From NCBI GenBank assembly GCA_902781455.1, contig CACZJF010000004.1:62001-126000 (forward strand): a DNA stretch of 64,000 nt, read 5' to 3'. Made by a program: the position numbers and the translations under genes. This DNA is from an uncultured Lachnospiraceae bacterium. GTDB taxonomy: Bacteria > Bacillota > Clostridia > Lachnospirales > Lachnospiraceae. The notes under the pieces were generated by a model. The model saw only the letters and a list, made by a program, of their open reading frames with translations, was not told where the DNA came from and ran no database searches. Below, piece after piece: positions 26,138-35,647 of the stretch. How positions within the stretch are numbered: position 1 is the stretch's first letter; each line of letters begins with the position of its first letter.

Positions 26138-28465
26138 ATGGACAGAGAGAGATACAAACGCCTGATCATGTTTTTTGCTTCCCTGCTTGTGGTCGGGCTG
26201 CAGACAGCGAATTTCGCTTATATCTGGTTTACGGAATATAACCGCCGGTCTGTGATACAGATCTTTTACTGGAGGCGCGGCAACTGGGTACTGATCGGTC
26301 TGTATGCGCTGATCATCGTTCTGATGTCGAAGCTGTTCGGCGCATTTAAGGTCGGATATATGCGTGTCCAGGACGTCATTATTGCGCAGATCTGTTCTGT
26401 CATCTGCACGAACACGTTCGCCTATATTCAGCTGGCTCTGATCGGGCGCTGGAGATTCCTTGACCATATCGGGCCGATGCTGAAACTGACAGCGGCCAAT
26501 CTTGTGCTGGTGATCCTGTGGGTGATCTTCATGCGGTGGGTCTACAATACGATCTATCCGCCGAAGTCAGTGATTCTGGTTTACGACCAGCATAATCCGG
26601 AGAAGCTTCTGAAAAACATTGCTTCCCGCAAGGATAAGTACGATATTGAGGAAGCGGTTCCGGTGAGCCGTGGCATTGATTATATTGAAGACCGTATTCT
26701 GAATCATGAGGCCTGTATCGTAGGAGATATTCCTTCTCACGAGAGGAATCTTCTTGTTAAATACTGTTTTGAGAAGGGTGTCCGCTGTTACTGCAGTCCG
26801 AAGATCTCTGACATCATGCTGATGGCAGCGGAGAAGATCCACATGTTTGACACGCCGCTTCTTCTGATGCGCAACCGGGGGCTTACGGCGGAGCAGCAGT
26901 TCGTAAAGCGGCTGCTGGATATTGTGGTATGTCTGATCCTGACGGTTGTGCTGTCTCCGGTTCTTCTGCTGATTGCCGCCATGGTGAAGCTGTATGACAG
27001 GGGACCGGTTTTCTACCGGCAGGAGCGCCTGACGCAGTATGGGAGAGTGTTCCGGATCATCAAGTTCCGCTCCATGCGTGTGGACTCTGAGACGAAGAGC
27101 GGCGCGCGGCTTGCGGCTGAGGGCGATTCCAGAATCACGCCGATCGGAAGAGTTCTGCGCAAGATTCATTTTGACGAGCTTCCCCAGCTGTTCAACATCA
27201 TAAAGGGAGATATGTCGATCGTAGGGCCCAGACCTGAGCGTCCGGAGATTGCGGCCCAGTATGAGAAAGAGATTCCGGAGTTCTCCTACCGGCTGAAGGT
27301 GAAGGCCGGACTGACCGGGTATGCTCAGGTATACGGGAAATACAATACCAAGCCATATGATAAGCTGAAGCTGGATCTGACCTACATCGAGAACTATTCG
27401 CTTCTTCTGGATCTTCAGCTTGTCGCCACGACTGTGAAGATTCTGTTCCAGAAGGAAAACACAGAGGGTGTGGATGCTTCCCAGAAGACTGCGTCCGAGG
27501 GCGTCGAGCTTCTTCCGAAGGATACGAAGATGATGGAGGAGCAGGTTGAGAACACCATCCGGGAACTGAAGCAGGATGATCACGCGGCAGCAGGGTCCGG
27601 TATAACGGTGACATATGAGGAAGCCGCGGCGCTTCCTAAGGGCGTGCGGGCGAAGGATGTTGCCATGCACCAGATGCCCGGACTGCTGATTTCCGTGATC
27701 ATTCCAGTGTATAACAGCGCTTCTACACTGAAGGCAGCGATTGACAGTGTTCTGGCACAGGATATGCACTTTGAGTCCGCGGACAGGATCGGAAGAGGCA
27801 GTGTCCAGGAGATGGAGATTCTGGTGGTGGATGACAATTCCACTGACAATCCGGATGCTGTCATGAAGCAGTATGAAGCAGATCCGCGCGTGATCTATCT
27901 CCACAACAAGGATAACCTCGGAGCTGCCAAGAGCCGCAACCGGGGCGTTCTGCTGGCAAGAGGCAAGTATATTGCCTATCTGGACGCGGATGACATGTGG
28001 CGGCCCGACAAGCTGAAAAAACAGTTTGCAAGGATCTTTGAGACCGGCGATGTGCTGTGCTGCACAGGCCGTGAGCTGATCCTGCCGGACGGCAGCAAGA
28101 CAGGGCGTGAGATCGGGGTGAAACCGGTTCTGACTTACCGGGATCTGCTCAGGCACAACCAGATCAACTGTTCCTCCGTTGTCATGCTGACAGAGGTCGC
28201 CAGGCGGTATCCGATGGTTCATGAGGATTCCCATGAGGACTATATCACATGGATGAGCATACTGAACCGGTATGATGAAGTCTGCGCGGTGAACGAACCG
28301 CTTCTTCTGTACCGGCTGTCCACAACGGGAAAGAGTGGAAGCAAGCTGAAGAGTGCCAGGATGACATACCGGGCTTACCGCTACATGGGCTTTGGCCCTG
28401 TCAGGAGCGCCTGCCTGTTCGTCAGTTACGCGTTCCACGGCGTAGTAAAGTATGCAAGGGCATAA
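26138..28465 (+). CDS. Fusion of priming sugar-phosphate transferase and GT2 glycosyltransferase
   Basis: A 775-residue two-part enzyme. Residues 1-145 hold four membrane helices and residues about 145-250 a CoA-binding-like region. Residues about 252-450 are a WcaJ/WbaP-type polyprenyl-phosphate sugar transferase: a membrane-inserting helix, FYRQERLTQYGRVFRIIKFRSM, LPQLFNIIKGDMSIVGPRPERPE and KAGLTGYAQVYGKYNT. After an acidic linker (about 450-510) comes a GT2 domain from about 516: VIIPVYNSASTLKAAIDS, LVVDDNSTDN and the DxD-like YLDADDMW. It probably starts the repeat unit on undecaprenyl phosphate and adds the second sugar. The ATG lies 17 bases after the HPr-like gene. Confidence 0.86.
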   Translation: MDRERYKRLIMFFASLLVVGLQTANFAYIWFTEYNRRSVIQIFYWRRGNWVLIGLYALIIVLMSKLFGAFKVGYMRVQDVIIAQICSVICTNTFAYIQLALIGRWRFLDHIGPMLKLTAANLVLVILWVIFMRWVYNTIYPPKSVILVYDQHNPEKLLKNIASRKDKYDIEEAVPVSRGIDYIEDRILNHEACIVGDIPSHERNLLVKYCFEKGVRCYCSPKISDIMLMAAEKIHMFDTPLLLMRNRGLTAEQQFVKRLLDIVVCLILTVVLSPVLLLIAAMVKLYDRGPVFYRQERLTQYGRVFRIIKFRSMRVDSETKSGARLAAEGDSRITPIGRVLRKIHFDELPQLFNIIKGDMSIVGPRPERPEIAAQYEKEIPEFSYRLKVKAGLTGYAQVYGKYNTKPYDKLKLDLTYIENYSLLLDLQLVATTVKILFQKENTEGVDASQKTASEGVELLPKDTKMMEEQVENTIRELKQDDHAAAGSGITVTYEEAAALPKGVRAKDVAMHQMPGLLISVIIPVYNSASTLKAAIDSVLAQDMHFESADRIGRGSVQEMEILVVDDNSTDNPDAVMKQYEADPRVIYLHNKDNLGAAKSRNRGVLLARGKYIAYLDADDMWRPDKLKKQFARIFETGDVLCCTGRELILPDGSKTGREIGVKPVLTYRDLLRHNQINCSSVVMLTEVARRYPMVHEDSHEDYITWMSILNRYDEVCAVNEPLLLYRLSTTGKSGSKLKSARMTYRAYRYMGFGPVRSACLFVSYAFHGVVKYARA

Positions 28466-28489
28466 GAGTATCTGTTAAGAGTATTGCGT

Positions 28490-29281
28490 ATGCTGAAATA
28501 TCTGATCACCGAGCGGCAGCTGATCTGGCCGCTCGCTAAAAATGATTTCCGAAAGAAGTTTGCCGGCTCCTATCTGGGAGTGATCTGGGCACTGGTTCAG
28601 CCGGTGGTGACCGTTCTGGTCTACTGGTTTGTTTTTCAGGTCGGTCTGAGACAGACCGCACAGGTAGGAGGTGTTCCGTTCATCCTGTGGATGCTGGCAG
28701 GGCTTGTGCCCTGGTTTTATTTCAATGACGCACTGCAGGGTGGAACGAAATCCCTGATCGAGTACAGTTATCTGGTCAAGAAGGTTGTCTTTAAGATTGA
28801 AATACTGCCGATCGTAAAAGCGGTCAGCGCACTGTACGTGCACCTGTTTTTCGTGATTCTGACCTATCTTCTGTACTGTGTGTACGGCAGATTTCCGGGG
28901 CTTTTCACGCTGCAGATTTTTTACTATTCCTTCTGCATGTTTCTGATGGTACTGAGCCTGAGCTACGCGACCAGCGCCATCACGGTTCTGTTCCGTGACA
29001 TGGAGCAGCTCGTGGCAATTGTACTGCAGATCGGCGTGTGGGCCACTCCGATCATGTGGGATCTGAACGCGATCGGTCTGCCGAAGTGGCTGGTGATCCT
29101 CTTTAAAATGAACCCGATGTACTATATCGTATACGGCTACCGGGATACTTTCGTCTATCACAGAGGATTCTGGGAACATCCACTCCTTACCGCATATTTC
29201 TGGATCTTTACGGCACTGGCCTATCTGTGGGGGACAAAGACGTTCCGAAGAAGCAGAGGACACTTTGCCGATGTGCTGTAG
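28490..29281 (+). CDS. wzm: Wzm-like ABC-2 permease for polysaccharide export
   Basis: A 263-residue membrane protein with six predicted helices, of the ABC-2/TagG-Wzm group: FAGSYLGVIWALVQPVVTV near the N terminus and NPMYYIVYGYRDTFVY near the C terminus are typical. It forms the channel that passes lipid-linked polysaccharide across the membrane, powered by the next gene product. The start is either the ATG at 28490 or a TTG at 28484; neither has a strong ribosome site. It lies 24 bases after the priming enzyme gene. Confidence 0.88.
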   Translation: MLKYLITERQLIWPLAKNDFRKKFAGSYLGVIWALVQPVVTVLVYWFVFQVGLRQTAQVGGVPFILWMLAGLVPWFYFNDALQGGTKSLIEYSYLVKKVVFKIEILPIVKAVSALYVHLFFVILTYLLYCVYGRFPGLFTLQIFYYSFCMFLMVLSLSYATSAITVLFRDMEQLVAIVLQIGVWATPIMWDLNAIGLPKWLVILFKMNPMYYIVYGYRDTFVYHRGFWEHPLLTAYFWIFTALAYLWGTKTFRRSRGHFADVL

Positions 29282-29325
29282 ACAGGCACAGACCGGACGA
29301 TATCAGAAAAAACACAGGGTGACAG

Positions 29326-30639
29326 ATGAGTATGACGAAGGCTGAGAAAGAAAAACCAGTGATCCGGGTTACGGACGTTACGAAGAACTATCGCCTGTAC
29401 AGGCGGCAGCGCGACCGCCTGTGGGAATCCCTGGGACTGGATTTCAAGAAAAACTACAAAGAGAAGCATGCCCTGAACGGCGTAAGCTTTGAGGTGAGCA
29501 AAGGCGAGACGGTCGGCATCATCGGGACAAACGGATCCGGCAAGTCCACCATGCTGAAGCTGATTACCGGAGTGCTGACGCCCACGTCCGGGACGATTGA
29601 GGTGGAGGGGCGGATCAGCGCTCTTCTGGAGCTTGGCGCCGGCTTTAATATGGAATATACCGGCATCGAGAATATCTACCTGAACGGCACCATGATCGGG
29701 TTTACAAAGGAAGAGATCGATCTAAGGCTTCAGTCTATCATCGATTTCGCGGATATCGGAGACTATATCAATCAGCCGGTCAAGAGCTATTCCAGTGGTA
29801 TGTTCGTGCGGCTGGCTTTTGCCGTCGCGATCAACATTGATCCGGAGATTCTGATTGTAGATGAGGCTCTGTCAGTCGGAGATGTTTTCTTTCAGTCCAA
29901 ATGCTACCGGAAGTTCGAGGAATTCAAGCAGGACGGGAAGACGATTCTTTTTGTTTCTCATGACCTCAGCGCGATCTCCAGGTACTGCGACCGGGCGATT
30001 CTTCTGAATCAGGGGGACAAGGTATACGAAGGGACACCGAAGGAAGCGATTGATATCTACAAGAAGGTACTCGTCGATCAGTTCCACAAGGGGTCCGGAA
30101 CAGCTGATGCCGCGAAGGCTGAAGGCGGGTTGGCAGCTTCCGGTCAGAGAGGGGAGAAGCTCTGGAAGGCACAGTTTCCCGTGAATCCAAGTCTGGTAGA
30201 GTATGGGGAGAAGAATGCGGAGATCATCGATTACGGACTGTATGATGAAAAGGGACTGCCGTCTTCGAACTTCATCAAGGGAACACAGTTTACGGTTAAG
30301 ATGCGCATCCGCGCGCGGGAAACGGTGCTGGAACCGATTTTCGCGTTTACCATCAAGAATCTGAAGGGAATCGAGATCTGCGGAACCAATACGACGATGG
30401 AGAAGGTTCCCGTAGAGACGATGCATGACGGGGACGAGCATGTTGTCACCTTCACACAGAAGATTGACCTGCAGGGCGGAGAATACCTTCTGTCTCTGGG
30501 CTGCACCGGCTATCAGGACGGCATGTTCCGTGTGTTTCACCGCCTGTATGACGTGATTTCCCTCACTGTCGTATCATCGCGGGACACCGTTGGCTTCTAT
30601 GATATGAACAGCACGTGTGTGCTGGATCCGGAGGAGTAA
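29326..30639 (+). CDS. wzt: Wzt-like ABC ATPase with C-terminal substrate-binding domain
   Basis: A 437-residue ATP-binding subunit of the polysaccharide exporter. The N-terminal ATPase shows Walker A GTNGSGKST, the SYSSGMFVRLAFAVA signature region and Walker B EILIVDEALSVGD with H-loop SHDLS. Residues about 285-430 form a second beta-rich domain matching the Wzt C-terminal family, which in Gram-negative O-antigen exporters recognises a chemical cap on the polymer end. That extension makes the downstream methyltransferase-kinase a likely partner. The last base of its stop overlaps the first base of the next ATG. Confidence 0.9.
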   Translation: MSMTKAEKEKPVIRVTDVTKNYRLYRRQRDRLWESLGLDFKKNYKEKHALNGVSFEVSKGETVGIIGTNGSGKSTMLKLITGVLTPTSGTIEVEGRISALLELGAGFNMEYTGIENIYLNGTMIGFTKEEIDLRLQSIIDFADIGDYINQPVKSYSSGMFVRLAFAVAINIDPEILIVDEALSVGDVFFQSKCYRKFEEFKQDGKTILFVSHDLSAISRYCDRAILLNQGDKVYEGTPKEAIDIYKKVLVDQFHKGSGTADAAKAEGGLAASGQRGEKLWKAQFPVNPSLVEYGEKNAEIIDYGLYDEKGLPSSNFIKGTQFTVKMRIRARETVLEPIFAFTIKNLKGIEICGTNTTMEKVPVETMHDGDEHVVTFTQKIDLQGGEYLLSLGCTGYQDGMFRVFHRLYDVISLTVVSSRDTVGFYDMNSTCVLDPEE

Positions 30640-32738
30640 TGGCACAGTTCAATACGCAGTATTACAGTGGAGATGATCAGTATTCTGACGGAAGGATTGA
30701 AGAGACAATCCTTCAGATTGTACAGGAAGGAAAGAGCCTGGAAACGTTGGAAGACAGGTCATTTTCTGTTTTATATCATCTCTCTCCGGTGAGGGAGAAC
30801 ATTCTGTCCTGGTATCTCTTCCGGGAAGGTGCTTCGGTTCTTGAGATCGGGGCAGGGCCGGGCGCTGTCACGGGCCTTCTGTGCCGCAGGTGCGGATCGG
30901 TCACGAGTGTGGAGCTGTCTCAGCGCAGGGCAAAGATCAATTATGAGCGGCATAAACAGTATGACAATCTCACCATCATGGTCGGAAACCTGAACGATAT
31001 GCAGTTTCCCGGAAAATTTGACTATTGTATTCTGAACGGTGTTTTCGAATATGCAGGGTCATTTACGCCGGGAGAGGATCCTTACGGGTCATTCCTGAAG
31101 CGCTGTGCCGGTTATCTGAAGGAGGACGGTATTCTTCTGATCGCGATCGAGAACCGTCTCGGCCTGAAGTATTTTGCCGGCGCGCCGGAGGATCACACAG
31201 AAAATTATATGGAGGGACTGAAGAATTATCCGGGCAATCCGGCCGTCCACACCTTCTCGAAGAAGGAGTGGGAGGATATGCTTACAAGGTGCTTCCTTCC
31301 GTACCGAAAGTTTTACTATCCGTATCCGGACTACAAGTTCCCGAATGAGATCTTTACGGAAGAAACACTGCGGGCCGAAGGATTCGGCAAAAACGCGTGG
31401 AATTTCAATCCCGGCAGGCTGGAGCTGTTTGACGAGCAGGAGATGGCGCAGACGCTGTGCAGGGAAGGCGTGATGGAAAGCTTTATGAATTCTTTCCTGA
31501 TTGAAGCCGGATCCCGGAAACCTGGGAAGGATTGCGATGAAGAACAGATTCTCTATGCGAAGGTCAGCGCGGACCGGGCAGAGCAGTTCCGGATCCAGAC
31601 AGTGATCCGGAGGGAAAAAGACGGATCGATGCACGTGGTCAAGAGTCCTCTGACCGAAGCGGCGAAAGCGCACCTTCTGAAAATGCATGAGCATGAATGC
31701 GCGCCAGTTCCGGGAAAGAGCACCGGCTGTTCCCTGCTGAAGGGCGCGCTGTCCGCGGATGGGGCCATCACATATGCATTTCTGCCGGGGAAGACACTGG
31801 CGCAGGAGATCGGGCAGGACGCTTCCTCGGTCCGTGAGGCCTGCCGTATGCTGCTTGGGCTGATTGAAAGCAGCGCTGACGCAGGAGGAACCTACACGGA
31901 AGAATTCACAACGCTGTTCGGGATGGCCCGTCCGGACGCGGATCGTGAGAAGATGAAGATGGTGTGTCCGGCGAACATTGATCTGATCTTTGACAATATT
32001 TTCCCGGCCGCAGATCACATGACAGTGATCGACGGTGAATGGATCACTGACACGCCGGTTCCGGCCCTGTTCATCCTGTGGCGGGCGGTCAATGAACTGT
32101 ACGCTTCCAGGAAAGAGCTGGAGCATGTGCTTGGCCAGGAAACGCTTCTGAAGGAATTCGGGATCAGCGCTTCCGACAGGCAGGTGTTCTGGACATGGGC
32201 ATCTCATTTTGAGAAGGAATATGTGAAGGCAAACCGTCTGGGGGCTTACGCCCTGCCGGCAAGAAAGGCAAACCTGAAGGATCTTCAGTGGTCCGGACAG
32301 GATGTCCGGCTGACATCGACGCTCTATACAGACCGGGGGGGAGGCTTCCGGGAAGAAGATGCTGTGCATATGGACGTGGTTCTGGAGCAGGGAAGATATG
32401 ATGTCACCTTTGCGATTGAGCGTCCGGAAGAGGTGCGTGCGCTTCGTTTCGATCCGCTGGAAGGGTCTGCGTGTATCTGCAGTCTTCACGCGGATGCGGG
32501 GGAGCTTCGGGCGATGAACGCTTCCGCCGTCTTACGCGGCGCGCAGGTGTTTCTGACGATGGATCCCGCCTACCGGCTGCGCTGCGGCAAAACGCCCGGG
32601 AAGATTCGCGTCACGGGGCAGGTAAAAACAAAGGATGTATACTGGGCACTGGAAAAGAGCCAGGAGCTTTTGAAGAAGGCAAAGCTTGGACCGGTTTCTG
32701 CTCTGGCGAGGCAGGTTGTGAGACAGATCAGGAAATAG
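30639..32738 (+). CDS. Methyltransferase fused to a kinase-like domain, WbdD-like
   Basis: A 699-residue protein. Residues about 55-250 are a class I SAM-dependent methyltransferase (VLEIGAGPGAVTGLL at 67-81, then SVELSQRR and LLIAIENRLGLKYFAG). Residues about 300-520 look like a degenerate kinase or APH-type phosphotransferase: the string HVVKSPLTEAAKAHL could carry the ATP-binding Lys, PANIDLIFDNIF (about 443-454) resembles the catalytic loop with Asp and Asn, and VIDGEW (about 462) the metal-binding Asp. The rest is unassigned and ends in a basic helix. In E. coli O9a, WbdD is a methyltransferase plus kinase that caps the chain for Wzt. By analogy this may stop chain growth. That is inference from layout and motifs. 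Confidence 0.7.
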   Translation: MAQFNTQYYSGDDQYSDGRIEETILQIVQEGKSLETLEDRSFSVLYHLSPVRENILSWYLFREGASVLEIGAGPGAVTGLLCRRCGSVTSVELSQRRAKINYERHKQYDNLTIMVGNLNDMQFPGKFDYCILNGVFEYAGSFTPGEDPYGSFLKRCAGYLKEDGILLIAIENRLGLKYFAGAPEDHTENYMEGLKNYPGNPAVHTFSKKEWEDMLTRCFLPYRKFYYPYPDYKFPNEIFTEETLRAEGFGKNAWNFNPGRLELFDEQEMAQTLCREGVMESFMNSFLIEAGSRKPGKDCDEEQILYAKVSADRAEQFRIQTVIRREKDGSMHVVKSPLTEAAKAHLLKMHEHECAPVPGKSTGCSLLKGALSADGAITYAFLPGKTLAQEIGQDASSVREACRMLLGLIESSADAGGTYTEEFTTLFGMARPDADREKMKMVCPANIDLIFDNIFPAADHMTVIDGEWITDTPVPALFILWRAVNELYASRKELEHVLGQETLLKEFGISASDRQVFWTWASHFEKEYVKANRLGAYALPARKANLKDLQWSGQDVRLTSTLYTDRGGGFREEDAVHMDVVLEQGRYDVTFAIERPEEVRALRFDPLEGSACICSLHADAGELRAMNASAVLRGAQVFLTMDPAYRLRCGKTPGKIRVTGQVKTKDVYWALEKSQELLKKAKLGPVSALARQVVRQIRK

Positions 32739-32849
32739 CCGGCTGCCGCGGCTGACGCTTTCCTGGAGAAACCGGAGAAGAGCCGGGCGCCGGAAAGAGG
32801 GCTGAGCGCGATCCGGCACCACAGACAACAATTTACAGGAGGACGAAGT

Positions 32850-35630
32850 ATGGACAGAAACAATGCCCACGGCGCGGTAGATATCGTTGTTCCGGTTTAC
32901 AACGGGTACGAGGATCTTCTGCGCTGCATCGAAAGCCTTCACAGGCATACCGACCTGTCAAGACACCGTGTTCTCCTGATTGATGACTGCAGCCCGGACG
33001 AGCGTGTCAGGACGGTCCTGAAGGAAGTCTGCGCCGGCTCTGATGTGCATTCGGATCATGGCATGATCGCAGTCTTTAACGAGAAGAACAGGGGATTTTC
33101 CGCCAATGTCAATACGGGGCTTTCCTGGTCCGGACGCGATACGATCCTGCTGAACTCCGATACGATTGTAACAGAACGATGGGTGGAAAAGCTGCAGTCC
33201 TGTGCCGGGAGGCAGGAACGCATCGCGACAGTGACCCCTCTTTCCAATGCTGCGACGATAGCTTCTGTCCCGGTGTTTCTGAAGGATAATCCGCTGCCGG
33301 AGGGCTATACGCCGGATTCCTACGCGAAGCTCGTGGAACGGGTTTCTCTGCACAGGTACCCGCGCGTCAGTGTCGGCGTCGGATTCTGTATGTATGTCTG
33401 CCAGGATGCCGTAGAGCAGGCAGGCCTGTTTGATGAAAAGACCTTCGGCAGGGGCTATGGTGAGGAAAATGACTTCTGCTTCCGGTGTTCCATGCTTGGC
33501 TTTGTGCATGTGCTCTGTGATGACACATTTATCTATCACAAAGGGACCGCTTCTTTTGACACAGAGGAAAAGAAACGTCTGATCGAAGCGCATGAGCAGA
33601 TTCTGCGCAGGCGCTATCCTCAGTTTATGAAAGAGAACGATGAATACTGCAGGACGGATCCCGATTCCGAGATCAGGGACAACCTGCTTCTGCATCAGTG
33701 CCTGGACAATGGGAAGAGAAATCTGCTCTACTTCCTGCACCTGGACTTCAGGCAGGATGCACACAAGAGCATCGGCGGGACGCAGCTGCACGTGAGAGAT
33801 CTGACCGTGGGGGCGCTGGAAGACTACAATGTATTTGTCTGTTCCAGGGACCAGGATACGCTCCGGCTGACCGTGTATCTGGCGGACAGCGCCCTCCCGG
33901 AGTGGGATGTGCTGCAGAGTGTGGAAGGCGCGCTGAAAAACGCGAAAATGATCTCGCTGAAGTTTCCCATCGGAAGGGAGGAGCCCTTCCCTGTTTTCCA
34001 TGACGAGCATCTTTCGCAGATTCTGCGGACCATTCTGTCTTCCTTTTCCATTGACCTGGTCCATGTCCATCACACACAGGGGCTTTCCCTGGACATCTTC
34101 CGTGTATGCCGGAGTATGGAGATTCCGGTGATCACGACATTGCACGACTACTATTTTGCCTGTCCGACGACAAAACTGCTTCAGCCGTCCGGTGTTTTCT
34201 GCGCGCAGACAGAGAATTACCGTCATCCTTCCGACCGCGTATGCGCGCCCTGCCTCAGGGAAAGCTGCGGCTACGGAAAAGTAAAGGTGATGAAGCGGTG
34301 GCGTGAGGAGAGCATGCATGCCCTGGCTGTCAGCCGGCATATTGTCTTTCCGTCCCAGAGTGCGAAGCAGGTCATGTGCGAAGCGTTTCCGACGATCCGG
34401 GACAGAAGCATTGTCATCGAACACGGAACGGACCGGGTTCCTTCCGGAACGACTGTGGTGCAGCCGCCCAGGCGCGTACAGCGTACGGACCGGATGCATG
34501 CAAGGCTTGACCAGATGCCGGGGGATGGCGGGAGTTTTCATTATCTTTCCGGATGGGCTTACCTGGAAGGGGCAGACAGCATCGACACATCGATTATGAT
34601 CGAAATAACCGATTCGGAAGGAAAAGTGTTCTGCCTTCAGGCGAGAAAGCAGGCCCGTCCCGATGTCGTCAGCGCCACGGCGCAGCCGGGCTTTCTCTGG
34701 TGCGGGATTCACGCGGTGTTCCTGGTTCCGGGCCTGAAGGAGGGAAAGATCCGGATCCGCCTGCTGATCCGGGAAAAGGATACGGTCTGGACGGACGGAA
34801 ACGTCTGGCGTACGGTCTGGAAGCCGGAGCAGACAGGAGCAGGGCGGCTGAATGTTGCCTATCTTGGCGGCGTGACCAGGGCGAAGGGATCCGGTATTCT
34901 GAAACAGCTGATCACTTCCGGTGATTCTTCGATGAATCTGTATGTGTACGGCGAGGTCGGCGATCCTGCGATCCGCGCGCTGAAAGCGGCAGACAATGTT
35001 TTCTTTTCCGGTGTCTATCAGAAGGATGATATCTATGATCTTCTTGAGGCCGGCAGAATTGATATTGCGCTGATCGTCCCGGTCTGGGCGGAAACCTTCT
35101 GCTATACCCTTTCCGAAGCCTGGGCCTGCGGGATTCCGGTCATCGGGACGCAGATCGGTGCGGTAGGGGAGCGGATTGGCGCCACCGGCGCCGGCTGGCT
35201 TCTTGCGCCGGACGCGGACGGCGATGACATCAGAAAACTCCTTGCCCATATCCGGAAGAGACCGGAGGAACTTGAGAAGAAGAAAAAGAAAGCACGGGCG
35301 GTTCCTGCCAGGAGTGTAGAAAGCATGAACCAGGAATACCGGAGCCTGTATGAATCCTGCCTGGTGCCTTCCAGCCCTGTCATCGTGAAGAGCGGGCGGG
35401 ATCTGGATCCTGAATTCCTGTTCCAGGGTCTTGCCATGGCAAACCCTGACGTAAAGGGAAGCCGGGGAGAAGCGCAGATGAACCGGCTGCGTGAAGAGAA
35501 CCGGATGCTGGCGGAGTCGATGGAGATGCTGAAAAACACAACGTCCTACCGTGTGGCCAGAAAAATCTCAGACGCGAATATCCCGTTCAAGGAACCTTTG
35601 AAAAAGCTGCTGAAATCCCGCAGACCGTGA
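32850..35630 (+). CDS. Bifunctional glycosyltransferase, GT2 plus GT4
   Basis: A 926-residue protein. Residues about 1-260 form a GT2 domain (IVVPVYNGYEDLLRCIES, LIDDCSPD, ILLNSDTIV and a C-terminal FGRGYGEENDFC). Residues about 300-850 form a GT4-like part (SIGGTQLHVRDL, TTLHDYYFACPT, the Rossmann-like YLGGVTRAKGSGIL, and the donor-site pattern ETFCYTLSEAWACGIPVIG). A possible sugar-binding insert lies between. The last 45 residues are a charged helix-rich tail (LKNTTSYRVARK) often seen at the end of rhamnan or capsule glycosyltransferases. GGAGGACGAAGT precedes the ATG. It likely adds two different sugars to the polymer. Confidence 0.87.
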   Translation: MDRNNAHGAVDIVVPVYNGYEDLLRCIESLHRHTDLSRHRVLLIDDCSPDERVRTVLKEVCAGSDVHSDHGMIAVFNEKNRGFSANVNTGLSWSGRDTILLNSDTIVTERWVEKLQSCAGRQERIATVTPLSNAATIASVPVFLKDNPLPEGYTPDSYAKLVERVSLHRYPRVSVGVGFCMYVCQDAVEQAGLFDEKTFGRGYGEENDFCFRCSMLGFVHVLCDDTFIYHKGTASFDTEEKKRLIEAHEQILRRRYPQFMKENDEYCRTDPDSEIRDNLLLHQCLDNGKRNLLYFLHLDFRQDAHKSIGGTQLHVRDLTVGALEDYNVFVCSRDQDTLRLTVYLADSALPEWDVLQSVEGALKNAKMISLKFPIGREEPFPVFHDEHLSQILRTILSSFSIDLVHVHHTQGLSLDIFRVCRSMEIPVITTLHDYYFACPTTKLLQPSGVFCAQTENYRHPSDRVCAPCLRESCGYGKVKVMKRWREESMHALAVSRHIVFPSQSAKQVMCEAFPTIRDRSIVIEHGTDRVPSGTTVVQPPRRVQRTDRMHARLDQMPGDGGSFHYLSGWAYLEGADSIDTSIMIEITDSEGKVFCLQARKQARPDVVSATAQPGFLWCGIHAVFLVPGLKEGKIRIRLLIREKDTVWTDGNVWRTVWKPEQTGAGRLNVAYLGGVTRAKGSGILKQLITSGDSSMNLYVYGEVGDPAIRALKAADNVFFSGVYQKDDIYDLLEAGRIDIALIVPVWAETFCYTLSEAWACGIPVIGTQIGAVGERIGATGAGWLLAPDADGDDIRKLLAHIRKRPEELEKKKKKARAVPARSVESMNQEYRSLYESCLVPSSPVIVKSGRDLDPEFLFQGLAMANPDVKGSRGEAQMNRLREENRMLAESMEMLKNTTSYRVARKISDANIPFKEPLKKLLKSRRP

Positions 35631-35647
35631 AGCAGAGGAAGAGAGAT

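Noticed and set aside
26567..28438. A 623-codon open frame on the minus strand
   Set aside because: Antisense to the priming transferase fusion, with no ribosome site or recognisable domain.
32958..35249. A 763-codon open frame on the minus strand
   Set aside because: It lies entirely antisense to the GT2-GT4 glycosyltransferase gene; the coding strand has recognisable motifs and a good ribosome site, and the minus-strand product matches nothing I know.
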